Source: Hydrogenophaga sp040372165
GTDB lineage: Bacteria; Pseudomonadota; Gammaproteobacteria; Burkholderiales; Burkholderiaceae_C
Direction of reading: 5' to 3'
DNA: 64,000 bases
Assembly: GCF_040372165.1 (NCBI RefSeq)
Contig: NZ_BAABWG010000003.1
Coordinates: 372,001 to 436,000 of the forward strand
The position numbers were made by a program, and so were the translations under genes. Shown here one piece after another: positions 8,286-16,361 of the stretch. Every line of letters begins with the position of its first letter. Position 1 is the first letter of the stretch. The notes under the pieces are model-generated. The model was not told the origin of the DNA and made no database searches. It saw only the letters and a program-made list of their open reading frames with translations.

Positions 8286-9467
8286 ATGAAGAAACAAGTT
8301 CTGGCGTTGGCCGTTGCCGCCATGCTGCTCGCCGCCTGCGGCAAGAAGGAAGAACCGGCTCCGGAAGCCGCTGCACCGGCCACCACGGCCGCCGCACCTG
8401 CAGCCGAAGCCGCTGCACCTGCCGTTCCTGAGCTCGACGACGAGAAGGTCCTGAACATCTACAACTGGCCGGACTACATCCCCGAAGGCATGGTGGCCGC
8501 GTTTGAAGAAGAGACGGGCATCAAGGTCAACTACGACACGTTCGAGACCAACGAAGCCCTGCACGCCAAGCTGGTGGCCGGTGGTACTGGCTACGACATC
8601 GTGGTGCCTGGCTCGACCTTTGCCAAGCCACAGATCGAAGGCGGCCTGCTCCAGCCCATGGACAAGGCCAGCATTCCCAATCTGGCCAACCTGGACGCCG
8701 GGGTCATGAAGACCCTGACCAAGGCCGATCCGGACAATGCACACTTGGTGCCATGGGCCTGGGGCTTCACCACCGTGGGCATCAACCGCACCAAGGTCGA
8801 GAAGGCCCTGGATGGCATGGCCATGCCTGAAAACGCCTGGGATCTGGTCTTCAAGCCGGAGTACACCAGCAAGCTCAAGTCATGCGGCATTGCTTACCTG
8901 GATGCACCGACCGAGATCATTCCGGTGGCATTGCACTACCTGGGCAAGGACGCCTATTCCAATGAAGCGGCGGACTACAAGGCTGCGGCCGAGATGCTGG
9001 CCAAGGTGCGCCCTGACATCCGCATCTTCAGCGCCACCATGATTGACGACATTGCCAGCGGCAAGGCCTGTGCAGTCATCGGCTGGTCTGGCGACATCAA
9101 CCAGGCGGCGGCCCGCATGAAGGAAAACGGCGAGACCGACGTGGTCGAAGCCCTGCTGCCATCGACCGGTGCGCTGATCTTCTTTGACACCATGGCCATC
9201 ACCAAGGATGCCAAGCACCCCAAGAACGCAGCAGCTTTCATCAACTTCTATCTGAAGCCAGAGAATGCAGCCGCCATGGCCAACGAGATGGGCTACCCCA
9301 CCGGCAACACGGCAGCCATGGACAAGATCGATCCGGAAATTGCCAGCAACAAGACCATCTTTGTGGAGTCCTCCTACTTCGACAAGATGATTCCGCCAAG
9401 CAGCTGGACCAACGAAGCACGTGAAGCCATGGCCTCGGCCTACAACACGTTCAAGAAGGGCAGCTAA
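8286..9467 (+). CDS. potF: Polyamine ABC transporter substrate-binding lipoprotein (PotF/SpuD-like)
   Basis: 393-aa periplasmic binding protein for putrescine or spermidine. MKKQVLALAVAAMLLAAC is a lipoprotein signal with Cys18. An unusual Ala/Pro/Glu-rich linker follows (about residues 19-50), then the family signature NIYNWPDYIPEG. The start at ATG 8286 is chosen because it opens directly on the signal peptide, with GGAGAG 10-15 bp upstream. First gene of a binding protein-ATPase-permease-permease set. Ligand specificity is inferred from the neighbouring catabolic genes. Confidence 0.92.
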   Translation: MKKQVLALAVAAMLLAACGKKEEPAPEAAAPATTAAAPAAEAAAPAVPELDDEKVLNIYNWPDYIPEGMVAAFEEETGIKVNYDTFETNEALHAKLVAGGTGYDIVVPGSTFAKPQIEGGLLQPMDKASIPNLANLDAGVMKTLTKADPDNAHLVPWAWGFTTVGINRTKVEKALDGMAMPENAWDLVFKPEYTSKLKSCGIAYLDAPTEIIPVALHYLGKDAYSNEAADYKAAAEMLAKVRPDIRIFSATMIDDIASGKACAVIGWSGDINQAAARMKENGETDVVEALLPSTGALIFFDTMAITKDAKHPKNAAAFINFYLKPENAAAMANEMGYPTGNTAAMDKIDPEIASNKTIFVESSYFDKMIPPSSWTNEAREAMASAYNTFKKGS

Positions 9468-9522
9468 TCAGCGGCTGGCCATGCCTGTGCGGCTGTCGAT
9501 CCTGACGGGCCACAGGCACAGC

Positions 9523-9564
9523 AGGGCTGTTCGTACCGCCAGGCGCGTATGAACAGCCCTTTTT
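9523..9564 (+). terminator. Intra-operon terminator or attenuator
   Basis: AGGGCTGTTCGTAC pairs with GTATGAACAGCCCT across a 10-nt loop with one mismatch and is followed by TTTTTG. It lies between the binding-protein gene and the ATPase gene. This is the usual place for a partial terminator that makes binding protein more abundant than the membrane components. Confidence 0.75.
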
Positions 9565-9614
9565 GTTGGGTGCGTGACTGTGCCCGGCACTGAGTGAGTG
9601 AGCGAGGAACCCCG

Positions 9615-10730
9615 ATGTCAGCCCCAACCTGCAACACCACCTACGAAGCGGACTATCTGGTCACGGACAAACTGGTCAAGCGTTTTGACGATGCTCTGGC
9701 TGTGGACGAGGTGTCCCTGTCGATTGGCAAGGGAGAGATCTTTGCCCTGCTGGGCAGTTCAGGCTGCGGCAAGTCGACGTTGCTGCGCATGCTGGCAGGC
9801 TTTGAAAAGCCCACATCCGGCAAGATTCTTCTCGGTGGGCAGGATGTGGCAAGCATGCCGCCGCACGAGCGGCCAGTGAACATGATGTTCCAGTCCTATG
9901 CCTTGTTCCCCCACCTGAACATCTGGGAGAACGTGGCTTTCGGCCTCAAGCGTGAAGGCCTTCCCAAAGAGGAGGTGACGCGCAGGGTGGAAGAGATGCT
10001 GGCCATGGTGCAGCTGACGCCTTATGCCAAACGCAAGCCACACCAGCTCTCGGGCGGACAGCAACAACGGGTGGCCCTGGCCCGTAGCCTGGCCAAGAAG
10101 CCAAAGCTGCTATTGCTCGACGAACCGCTGGGGGCGCTGGACAAGAAGCTGCGTGAGCAGACCCAGTTCGAGCTGGTCAACATCATCGAGAAAGTCGGCG
10201 TGACCTGCGTGATGGTCACGCACGACCAGGAAGAGGCCATGGCCATGGCCAACCGCATTGCCATCATGAGCAAAGGCCGTGTGCTGCAAGTGGGCACACC
10301 GGAAGAGGTTTACGAGCACCCGGCCAACCGCTTTGTGGCGGACTTCATTGGCAACGTGAACCTGTTCGAGGGAAAGCTCAGTGTCGACGAAGTGGACCGA
10401 AGCGGTGCGACCACCACCATCGGCGACATCCATATCGGTCACGGTGTCAGCGGTGCGCTGAACATGCCGGTGGCTGTGGCGGTGCGGCCAGAGAAGATCG
10501 AGATCAGCAAGGAGCCGCCTGCCGGTGTGGGCGAGAACCTGTTCACCGGCGTGGTCAAGGAAATCGCCTATTTTGGCTCGTACAACACCTACATCGTGCA
10601 AACGCCGGATGGCTCCAGGGTGAAGATCACACAGGCCAATGCGACGCGGCACCAGGCCACCGGAATCACCTGGGACGACATGGTGTATTTCTGGTGGGAT
10701 GACGTGGCCGCGGCGGTGTTGAGGGATTGA
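9615..10730 (+). CDS. potG: Polyamine ABC transporter ATP-binding protein (PotG-like)
   Basis: 371-aa ATPase that powers uptake. Walker A LLGSSGCGKST, the Q-loop (MMFQSYALFPH), signature LSGGQQQRVALARSLA, Walker B LLLLDEPLGALD and the switch His in VMVTHDQEEA are all present. A C-terminal TOBE-type regulatory domain starts near residue 250. ATG 9615 has GAGGAA upstream. The in-frame GTG at 9594 lies in a GTGAGTGAGTGAG stretch and is less likely. Confidence 0.93.
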   Translation: MSAPTCNTTYEADYLVTDKLVKRFDDALAVDEVSLSIGKGEIFALLGSSGCGKSTLLRMLAGFEKPTSGKILLGGQDVASMPPHERPVNMMFQSYALFPHLNIWENVAFGLKREGLPKEEVTRRVEEMLAMVQLTPYAKRKPHQLSGGQQQRVALARSLAKKPKLLLLDEPLGALDKKLREQTQFELVNIIEKVGVTCVMVTHDQEEAMAMANRIAIMSKGRVLQVGTPEEVYEHPANRFVADFIGNVNLFEGKLSVDEVDRSGATTTIGDIHIGHGVSGALNMPVAVAVRPEKIEISKEPPAGVGENLFTGVVKEIAYFGSYNTYIVQTPDGSRVKITQANATRHQATGITWDDMVYFWWDDVAAAVLRD

Positions 10731-10853
10731 TGATGACAGGCTCCCCCCGCGCCGCCTTTGGCACCACGATGCGAGTGGCCCGGCAAAGCCGGTTCCACCG
10801 GAGCATGGGCTTTGTGTCTTGTCGGGCCAGTCTGGTTTTTTAAGGAGTAGACC

Positions 10854-11795
10854 GTGTCTTCTTCGTCTTCTTCCTCTGTGGTGACCTCGCCTTCCTCTTC
10901 TGGCTGGCCTGTGCCGGGCAAGCGATTTGTCATTGGCGTGCCCTTTGTCTGGCTGCTGGTGTTCTTCCTGCTGCCGTTCCTGATTCTGGTGTACATCAGT
11001 TTCGTGGACATGGGCAATGACATCCACCCGTTCAAGCCCTTGTGGGACCCTGAGACGGGCGTCCTGCACCTCAAGTATGAGAACTACTGGAGCATCTTCC
11101 GCAACGGTTTGGGCGGTGGGTTGTTCGAGACGCTGTACATTGAAGCCTACGTGCGCTCGATCTGGTATGCGCTGTGCACGGCAGTGATATGTCTGGTGCT
11201 GGGCTATCCCTTTGCCTACTTCCTGGCACGCTCTCCCGCTTCCGTGAGGCCTGCGCTGCTGATGATGGTGATGCTCCCGTTCTGGACTTCGTTTCTGCTT
11301 CGTGTGTACGCCTGGAAGGGCATTCTGGCCGACTATGGTGTGATCAATCGTTTGCTGATGGCCGCCGGCATCATCGATGAACCCATCCTGATGCTCTACA
11401 CCACCACCTCCATGCTGGTGGGCATGACCTACGTGTATCTGCCGTTCATGGTGCTGCCGCTGTACGCCAACCTGGTGAAGATGGATTTCCGGCTGCTCGA
11501 GGCCGCGGCCGATCTGGGCACCTCGCCGTTCAAGGCCTTCTGGCTGATCACGGTGCCCCTGTCCAAGGCGGGCATCATCGCCGGCTTCATGCTGGTGTTC
11601 ATTCCCTGTGTGGGCGAGTTCGTGATTCCTTCACTGCTGGGCGGCCCGGAGAACCTGATGATCGGCCGCGTGGTGTGGGACGAAATGTTCGCCAGCAACA
11701 ACTGGCCGCGTGCGACGGCATTGGCGGTGGTGATGATCGGCCTGATCGTGGTGCCACTGGCCATTTATTACCGGTATTCGGGAGAAGAAAAGTGA
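10854..11795 (+). CDS. potH: Polyamine ABC transporter permease (PotH-like)
   Basis: 313-aa inner-membrane permease with about six transmembrane segments and the EAA-type cytoplasmic loop (EAAADLGTSPFKAFWLITVPL). GTG 10854 is the start, supported by AAGGAG 12 bp upstream. It follows potG by 123 bp. The N-terminus is Ser-rich (seven Ser after Met), unusual but cytoplasmic and presumably tolerated. It would form the translocation pore with the downstream permease. Confidence 0.92.
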   Translation: MSSSSSSSVVTSPSSSGWPVPGKRFVIGVPFVWLLVFFLLPFLILVYISFVDMGNDIHPFKPLWDPETGVLHLKYENYWSIFRNGLGGGLFETLYIEAYVRSIWYALCTAVICLVLGYPFAYFLARSPASVRPALLMMVMLPFWTSFLLRVYAWKGILADYGVINRLLMAAGIIDEPILMLYTTTSMLVGMTYVYLPFMVLPLYANLVKMDFRLLEAAADLGTSPFKAFWLITVPLSKAGIIAGFMLVFIPCVGEFVIPSLLGGPENLMIGRVVWDEMFASNNWPRATALAVVMIGLIVVPLAIYYRYSGEEK

Positions 11796-11830
11796 GGCCC
11801 CCCTGCGCCGCTTTGCGGCTTCCCCCCGGA

Positions 11831-11880
11831 GGGGGGACGAACCCTTGGACCGGCGAAGCCGGATCTTCGGGTTCCTGGGG
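11831..11880 (+). repeat. 49-bp intergenic direct repeat, copy 1
   Basis: Begins GGGGGGACGAACCCTTGGAC and ends TTCGGGTTCCTGGG. It is preceded by a palindromic G/C-rich block (CCCCCCTGCGCCGCTTTGCG onwards, from 11799). The second copy starts exactly 110 bp downstream with one mismatch (GCGAAG versus GCGGAG). The block between potH and potI codes for nothing credible. Confidence 0.85.
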
Positions 11881-11940
11881 GTTTGGGAGGCGTTTGCGCG
11901 GGTGCGGGCGTGCTTCCTCATGGCGCCTTCGGGTCACGCC

Positions 11941-11990
11941 GGGGGGACGAACCCTTGGACCGGCGGAGCCGGATCTTCGGGTTCCTGGGA
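11941..11990 (+). repeat. 49-bp intergenic direct repeat, copy 2
   Basis: Second copy of the 11831-11880 unit, 48/49 identical. It lies in the 292-bp gap between the two permease genes. A related block without the direct duplication is at about 33273-33352. Confidence 0.85.
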
Positions 11991-12087
11991 GTTGGGGTGT
12001 TGGCGCGCCAAGATCCATGCTTTCCGCATGGTCTCCTTGGTTTGGGCCGGTCACGGTCATCGTGTCTGCGGGTGAAAGGGGTTTGAG

Positions 12088-12945
12088 ATGAAGGCTTTTG
12101 TCGAGAAGCACTTTGGCAAGCTGTGGCTGGGGGCGGTGTTCCTGTTCCTCTACCTTCCGCTGGGCTACATGATCCTGTTCAGTTTCAACAGCACGCGGCA
12201 GGACGCCCGGTTCACGGGTTTTTCCTGGCGCTGGTACGAGGCGCTCACGCGCGACAGCCGCATCGTCGATGGCTTCTGGCTGTCGGTGAAGATCGCGGCC
12301 ACCAGTGGCTTGCTCTCTGCGGTGCTCGGCACATTTGCCGCATTTGTGCTGGTGCGATACCGGCGCTTTCTCGGCCGCACCATTTTTTCGGGCATGGTCA
12401 ATGCGCCACTGGTGATGCCGGAGGTGATCATCGGACTGTCGCTGTTGCTGCTGATGGTCGGCATTCAGCGCCTGGTGGGCTGGCCCGAGCGGGGCATGTT
12501 CACCATCGTGCTCGGCCACACCTTGCTGGGCATGGCCTACGCCATGGTGGTGGTGCAAAGCCGGCTGATGGAGATGGATCGCAGCATTGAGGAGGCCGCC
12601 ATGGATCTGGGTGCCCGTCCACACCAGGTGTTCTTTCTGGTGACCTTGCCCAACATCTTTCAGGCCTTGCTGGCGGCGTTTCTGCTGGCCTTTACCTTGT
12701 CGTTCGATGATGTGGTGATTGCAGAGTTTCTGTCGGGGCCTGGTGTGAACACGCTGCCCCAGGTGGTGTTCGGCTATGCGCGGCGCGGTATCAATCCCAC
12801 CATCTTCGCTGCCGCGTCCCTGCTGATCGTGACGGTCACCCTGGTCATCGTCGGCTACAGTATTTGGGTGGCTCGGGCCACGCGCAAACGCGAGCGCGAA
12901 ATGGCCGCGGCGGCGCGGGCCGAGCAGGTGGCTTTGTCGAGCTGA
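12088..12945 (+). CDS. potI: Polyamine ABC transporter permease (PotI-like)
   Basis: 285-aa second permease subunit with about six transmembrane segments and the EAA loop EEAAMDLGARPHQVFFLVTL. ATG 12088 follows GAAAGGGG. It completes the potFGHI-type set, although a 292-bp repeat-filled gap separates it from potH. The C-terminus is charged (ATRKREREMAAAARAEQ) and cytoplasmic. Confidence 0.92.
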   Translation: MKAFVEKHFGKLWLGAVFLFLYLPLGYMILFSFNSTRQDARFTGFSWRWYEALTRDSRIVDGFWLSVKIAATSGLLSAVLGTFAAFVLVRYRRFLGRTIFSGMVNAPLVMPEVIIGLSLLLLMVGIQRLVGWPERGMFTIVLGHTLLGMAYAMVVVQSRLMEMDRSIEEAAMDLGARPHQVFFLVTLPNIFQALLAAFLLAFTLSFDDVVIAEFLSGPGVNTLPQVVFGYARRGINPTIFAAASLLIVTVTLVIVGYSIWVARATRKREREMAAAARAEQVALSS

Positions 12946-13049
12946 CGACGTGTGTTTCGACTCGTGTGCGGATCGTTGGATAATGTCTGCTCCGGCCTTG
13001 GCCTCCTGCCTGCTCTCATGCTTGTCCTGATCCGCTTCAACGCCTGCCC

Positions 13050-13658
13050 GTGACACGTCGAATCCGCCTTCTGATGATCTTGCTGGCCACCGCCGCCCTG
13101 GCTGGGTGTGCGGGCAAGAACTTCGTGCGGGCTGGCAGTGAGGACCTGCGACTCGGGCGTTCGACCTATTCGGAGGTGTTGGCGCTCATGGGCGAGCCGC
13201 AGCGCAGCGGGCAGGTCATCAAGAATGCCAAGCCTTTGCGCAGCATCGTCTATGTGTACGCCGCATCCGGCGGCGAGCCATACGAGGACGGCGTGATCCC
13301 GGCGCGGGCCCAGACGTTCTGGTTCCACCGCGATGTGTTGGTCGGTCAGGAGTTCATTTCGTCCTTCAAGGCGGATGCCACTTACTTCAACCTGGAGAAG
13401 GTCGGTGAAGTGGTGCAGGGCCAGTCCACCCGCTCGGATGTGGTGGCGCGGTTTGGCCAGCCGACAGGGCGCTTTGTGGCGCCAGTGGTCGAAGACGGCC
13501 ATGGAACGGCTTTTGGCTATCGCTATCAGACCACCCGCGGGGGGGTGTTCAGCGGCGTGTTCAACAGTTTCCGGTTTCACAACCGCTCCGTGGTCTTTCG
13601 GTTCAACCGCGATGGCGTGGTGGACCTGATCGATCTCGAAACGTCTGCCAGCGACTGA
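13050..13658 (+). CDS. Lipoprotein with two BamE/SmpA-like repeats
   Basis: 202-aa predicted outer-membrane lipoprotein. GTG 13050 opens on a basic N-terminus and the lipobox ALAGC (Cys20). Two similar segments, LRLGRSTYSEVLALMGEPQ and VVQGQSTRSDVVARFGQPT, match the G-x-(S/T)-x-x-(D/E)-V-x-x-x-x-G-x-P pattern of the SmpA/OmlA/BamE fold, suggesting an internal duplication. It sits between the polyamine permease and the aldehyde dehydrogenase with no obvious functional link. No substrate or partner is evident. Confidence 0.65.
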   Translation: MTRRIRLLMILLATAALAGCAGKNFVRAGSEDLRLGRSTYSEVLALMGEPQRSGQVIKNAKPLRSIVYVYAASGGEPYEDGVIPARAQTFWFHRDVLVGQEFISSFKADATYFNLEKVGEVVQGQSTRSDVVARFGQPTGRFVAPVVEDGHGTAFGYRYQTTRGGVFSGVFNSFRFHNRSVVFRFNRDGVVDLIDLETSASD

Positions 13659-13803
13659 GCAGTCCCTCGCATGCGCATATCTGCGCAGCCCAATGCACCC
13701 GTTTGCATAAGCTGTCCCATGGGCGTCCCCTTGTTACACAGCACTGCTGTTTTCGTCGTAGCATGGCGTCCAGTTTCCATCTGATCGACGGAGTAAATTC
13801 AGC

Positions 13804-15285
13804 ATGAGTTCCAGCACTTCTTCACCAGGCTTTGATGGCCGCGCGTTCATTGGCGGCGAGCGCGTCGGCGCCAAGAGTGGCAAGACCTTTGATTGTGTTT
13901 CGCCAGTCGATGGCAGCGTACTGACACAGGTTGCCCAGTGCGAGGCGGCAGATGTTGACGCAGCGGTTGCTGCAGCCCGGGTCGCGTTCGAAGACCGCCG
14001 CTGGGCCGGCAAATCGCCTGCGCAGCGCAAGAAGGTGATGCACAAGTTCGCCGATCTGCTGCTGTCCAAGGCCGATGAGCTGGCGCTGACCGAGACCATG
14101 GACATGGGCAAGCCGGTGCAGTATGCGAAGGTGGTCGACGTCAATGCCACTGCCAACTGCATTCGCTGGTACGGTGAAGCGGTTGACAAGATTTACGACG
14201 AGATCGCACCGACGCCCGATACCGCGCTGGCCCTGATCACCCGTGAGCCAGTGGGCGTGGTGGGCGTGATCGTGCCCTGGAACTACCCCATGATCATGGC
14301 GGCGTGGAAGATCGCGCCTGCTCTGGCGGCTGGCAATTCGGTGGTGCTCAAGCCCAGCGAGAAGTCGCCACTGTCGGCTCTTCGCCTGGCCGACATTGCC
14401 ATGGAGGCCGGGATTCCTGCGGGTGTGTTCAACGTGGTCACCGGTACCGGTCCTGAGGCGGGCAGTCCGCTGGCACTGCACATGGATGTTGACGCCATCG
14501 GTTTCACAGGCAGTACCCGCGTTGGCAAGCAGATCCATGTGATGGCTGGCCAGAGCAACCTCAAACGCGCCTGGACCGAGCTGGGCGGCAAGTCGCCCAA
14601 TATCGTGTTTGCCGATTGTCCTGATCTGGATGTGGCGGTTCAGAAGTCGGTGGGCAGCATTTTCTTCAACCAGGGAGAGAGCTGCAACGCGCCCTCGCGC
14701 CTGTTTGTGGAGAAGTCGATCAAGGAGGCGTTCATCGAGAAGGCCCTGGCCCTGGTGCCGAATTTCCAGCCCGCCGACCCGCGCCAGAAGGGGACCGTGA
14801 TGGGTGCCATCGTCGACAACATCCAGATGTCGTCCGTGATGCGCTACATCGAGTCCGGCAAGAGCGAAGGCGCCAAACTGGTGGCCGGGGGTGAAGCGGT
14901 TCAGCCGGTGGCTGGTGGCTACTATGTGCAGCCCACCATCTTTGACGGTGTGAAGAACAACATGACGATTGCGCGGGAAGAGATCTTCGGACCAGTGCTG
15001 TCTGTCCTGAGCTTTGAAGACGCGGCTGATGCGGTGCGCCAGGCCAATGACAACGACTACGGCCTGCAGGCCGCGGTCTGGACGCGTGACATCAACAAGG
15101 CTCATGGCGTGGCACGCGCGTTGCGCGCAGGCACGGTGCACGTGAACCAGTATGACGAAGATGACATCACGGTGCCGTTTGGTGGCTTCAAGCAAAGCGG
15201 TGTCGGGCGCGACAAATCCCTGCACGCCTTCGACAAGTACACCGAGACCAAGACGACCTGGATTCGCATCGACAGTCCAATCTGA
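13804..15285 (+). CDS. puuC: Aldehyde dehydrogenase, probable gamma-glutamyl-gamma-aminobutyraldehyde dehydrogenase
   Basis: 493-aa NAD(P)-dependent aldehyde dehydrogenase. The catalytic Cys294 is in NQGESCNAPSRL, the general-base Glu in WTELGGKSPN and the cofactor motif in GFTGSTRVGK. EEIFGPVLSV is typical of the family. It would oxidise gamma-glutamyl-aminobutyraldehyde, or 4-aminobutanal produced by the aminotransferase. It closes the polyamine block and is followed by a strong terminator. Substrate is inferred from context. Confidence 0.88.
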   Translation: MSSSTSSPGFDGRAFIGGERVGAKSGKTFDCVSPVDGSVLTQVAQCEAADVDAAVAAARVAFEDRRWAGKSPAQRKKVMHKFADLLLSKADELALTETMDMGKPVQYAKVVDVNATANCIRWYGEAVDKIYDEIAPTPDTALALITREPVGVVGVIVPWNYPMIMAAWKIAPALAAGNSVVLKPSEKSPLSALRLADIAMEAGIPAGVFNVVTGTGPEAGSPLALHMDVDAIGFTGSTRVGKQIHVMAGQSNLKRAWTELGGKSPNIVFADCPDLDVAVQKSVGSIFFNQGESCNAPSRLFVEKSIKEAFIEKALALVPNFQPADPRQKGTVMGAIVDNIQMSSVMRYIESGKSEGAKLVAGGEAVQPVAGGYYVQPTIFDGVKNNMTIAREEIFGPVLSVLSFEDAADAVRQANDNDYGLQAAVWTRDINKAHGVARALRAGTVHVNQYDEDDITVPFGGFKQSGVGRDKSLHAFDKYTETKTTWIRIDSPI

Positions 15286-15323
15286 TCCGGCCGGTTCCGA
15301 TGGGTGCTTCTTCAGCGCCAACG

Positions 15324-15353
15324 AAAAAGGGTGACCGGCAGTCACCCTTTTTT
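15324..15353 (+). terminator. Rho-independent terminator
   Basis: AAAAAGGGTGAC pairs perfectly with GTCACCCTTTTT across CGGCA, ending in a T-run. The symmetrical A/T flanks let it also serve the convergent aldolase gene. It ends the polyamine region. Confidence 0.9.
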
Positions 15354-15370
15354 CATGTGTGGCCTGTGCT

Positions 15371-16141
15371 TCAGCTGCAGTAACTCGGGTCCATCCGGTC
15401 GAGTTTGCGCAGCAGGGCGGGCCAGGCGATGTTCGCACCCTGACCAGCGGTGGCCACCCGCATGACCTCGCCCATGTTCGCCAAAATGGAAGGGTTCACC
15501 TGGGTGAGCTCGCTGCCACCGGCCATCGCGTCGATCTGGATCTTGCAGGTGCTTTCGAAGGTATACATCGAGAGGAAGGCGTCGGCGATGGTTTTGCCCA
15601 CAGTCAGCAGACCGTGATTGCGCAGCATGAGAAAGTTGGCATTGCCCAGGTCGGCCTGCAGGCGTGGTTTCTCGTCTGGCCTGAACGCCACACCTTCGTA
15701 GTCGTGGTAGGCCAGCGATGCCAGCACAAAAGTGCTTTGCTGGCTGATGGGCAGAATGCCAGCCTTCTGAGCACTCACGGCCACACCCGCACGGGTATGG
15801 GTGTGCAGCACGCAGCCGACATCCGGACGGGCTTCATGCACGGCGCTGTGGATGACGAAGCCAGCCGGGTTCACCGGGAACTCCGTCTCCTGCAGCTTGT
15901 TGCACTGCATGTCGACTTTGACCAGGCTGGAGGCCGTGATCTCGTCGAACATCAGCCCATAGGGGTTGATCAGGAAATGCTCTTCACCACCGGTGATGCT
16001 GGCGGGCAGCTTGGCACTGATGTGTGTGAAGACCAGATCGCTCCAGCCGTAAGCGGCCACGAGCCGATAGCAAGCAGCGAGGTCACAGCGCAACTGCCAC
16101 TCTTCGGCGCTGACGACTTCTTTGAGGGAAGGGATGTGCAT
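15371..16141 (-). CDS. Class II aldolase/adducin family protein
   Basis: 256-aa cytoplasmic protein of the fuculose-phosphate aldolase fold. Metal-binding His pairs are visible in VLHTHTRAGV and later in LRNHGLL, with an early Ser/His motif FTHISAKLP. The start at 16141 (MHIPSLKEVV) is chosen at the beginning of the conserved fold. The frame stays open further upstream without similarity. These proteins may be aldolases, decarboxylases, epimerases or non-enzymatic adducin-like proteins. No sugar operon is nearby, so the substrate is unknown. Confidence 0.8.
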   Translation of the reverse strand: MHIPSLKEVVSAEEWQLRCDLAACYRLVAAYGWSDLVFTHISAKLPASITGGEEHFLINPYGLMFDEITASSLVKVDMQCNKLQETEFPVNPAGFVIHSAVHEARPDVGCVLHTHTRAGVAVSAQKAGILPISQQSTFVLASLAYHDYEGVAFRPDEKPRLQADLGNANFLMLRNHGLLTVGKTIADAFLSMYTFESTCKIQIDAMAGGSELTQVNPSILANMGEVMRVATAGQGANIAWPALLRKLDRMDPSYCS

Positions 16142-16361
16142 GGCGGTCTGTCTCCTGTCGGCCTCTTGTGAAATGAATGGAGTGAGGCGCGTCACCCACT
16201 GTAGACGTGGGAGCACAAGACAGACAAGCCCAGACAAGACCAAACCTGTCGCCACGCGGACAGGTGGAGTGGAAGTGCAGATCTCCTCTCTGGTCGCCTG
16301 CTCGCGTCGCACTGCGTGCGAATGGTCCTGAGTCTTTTGCCGGCGATTTGTGCACCCGCAG

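Noticed and set aside
11599..13056. 485-codon minus-strand frame across the permease genes
   Set aside because: Antisense shadow of potH/potI plus repeats; composition is Arg/His/Gln-rich with no recognisable domain.
13822..15438. 538-codon minus-strand frame opposite the aldehyde dehydrogenase
   Set aside because: Shadow of a gene with intact catalytic Cys and Glu motifs on the plus strand.
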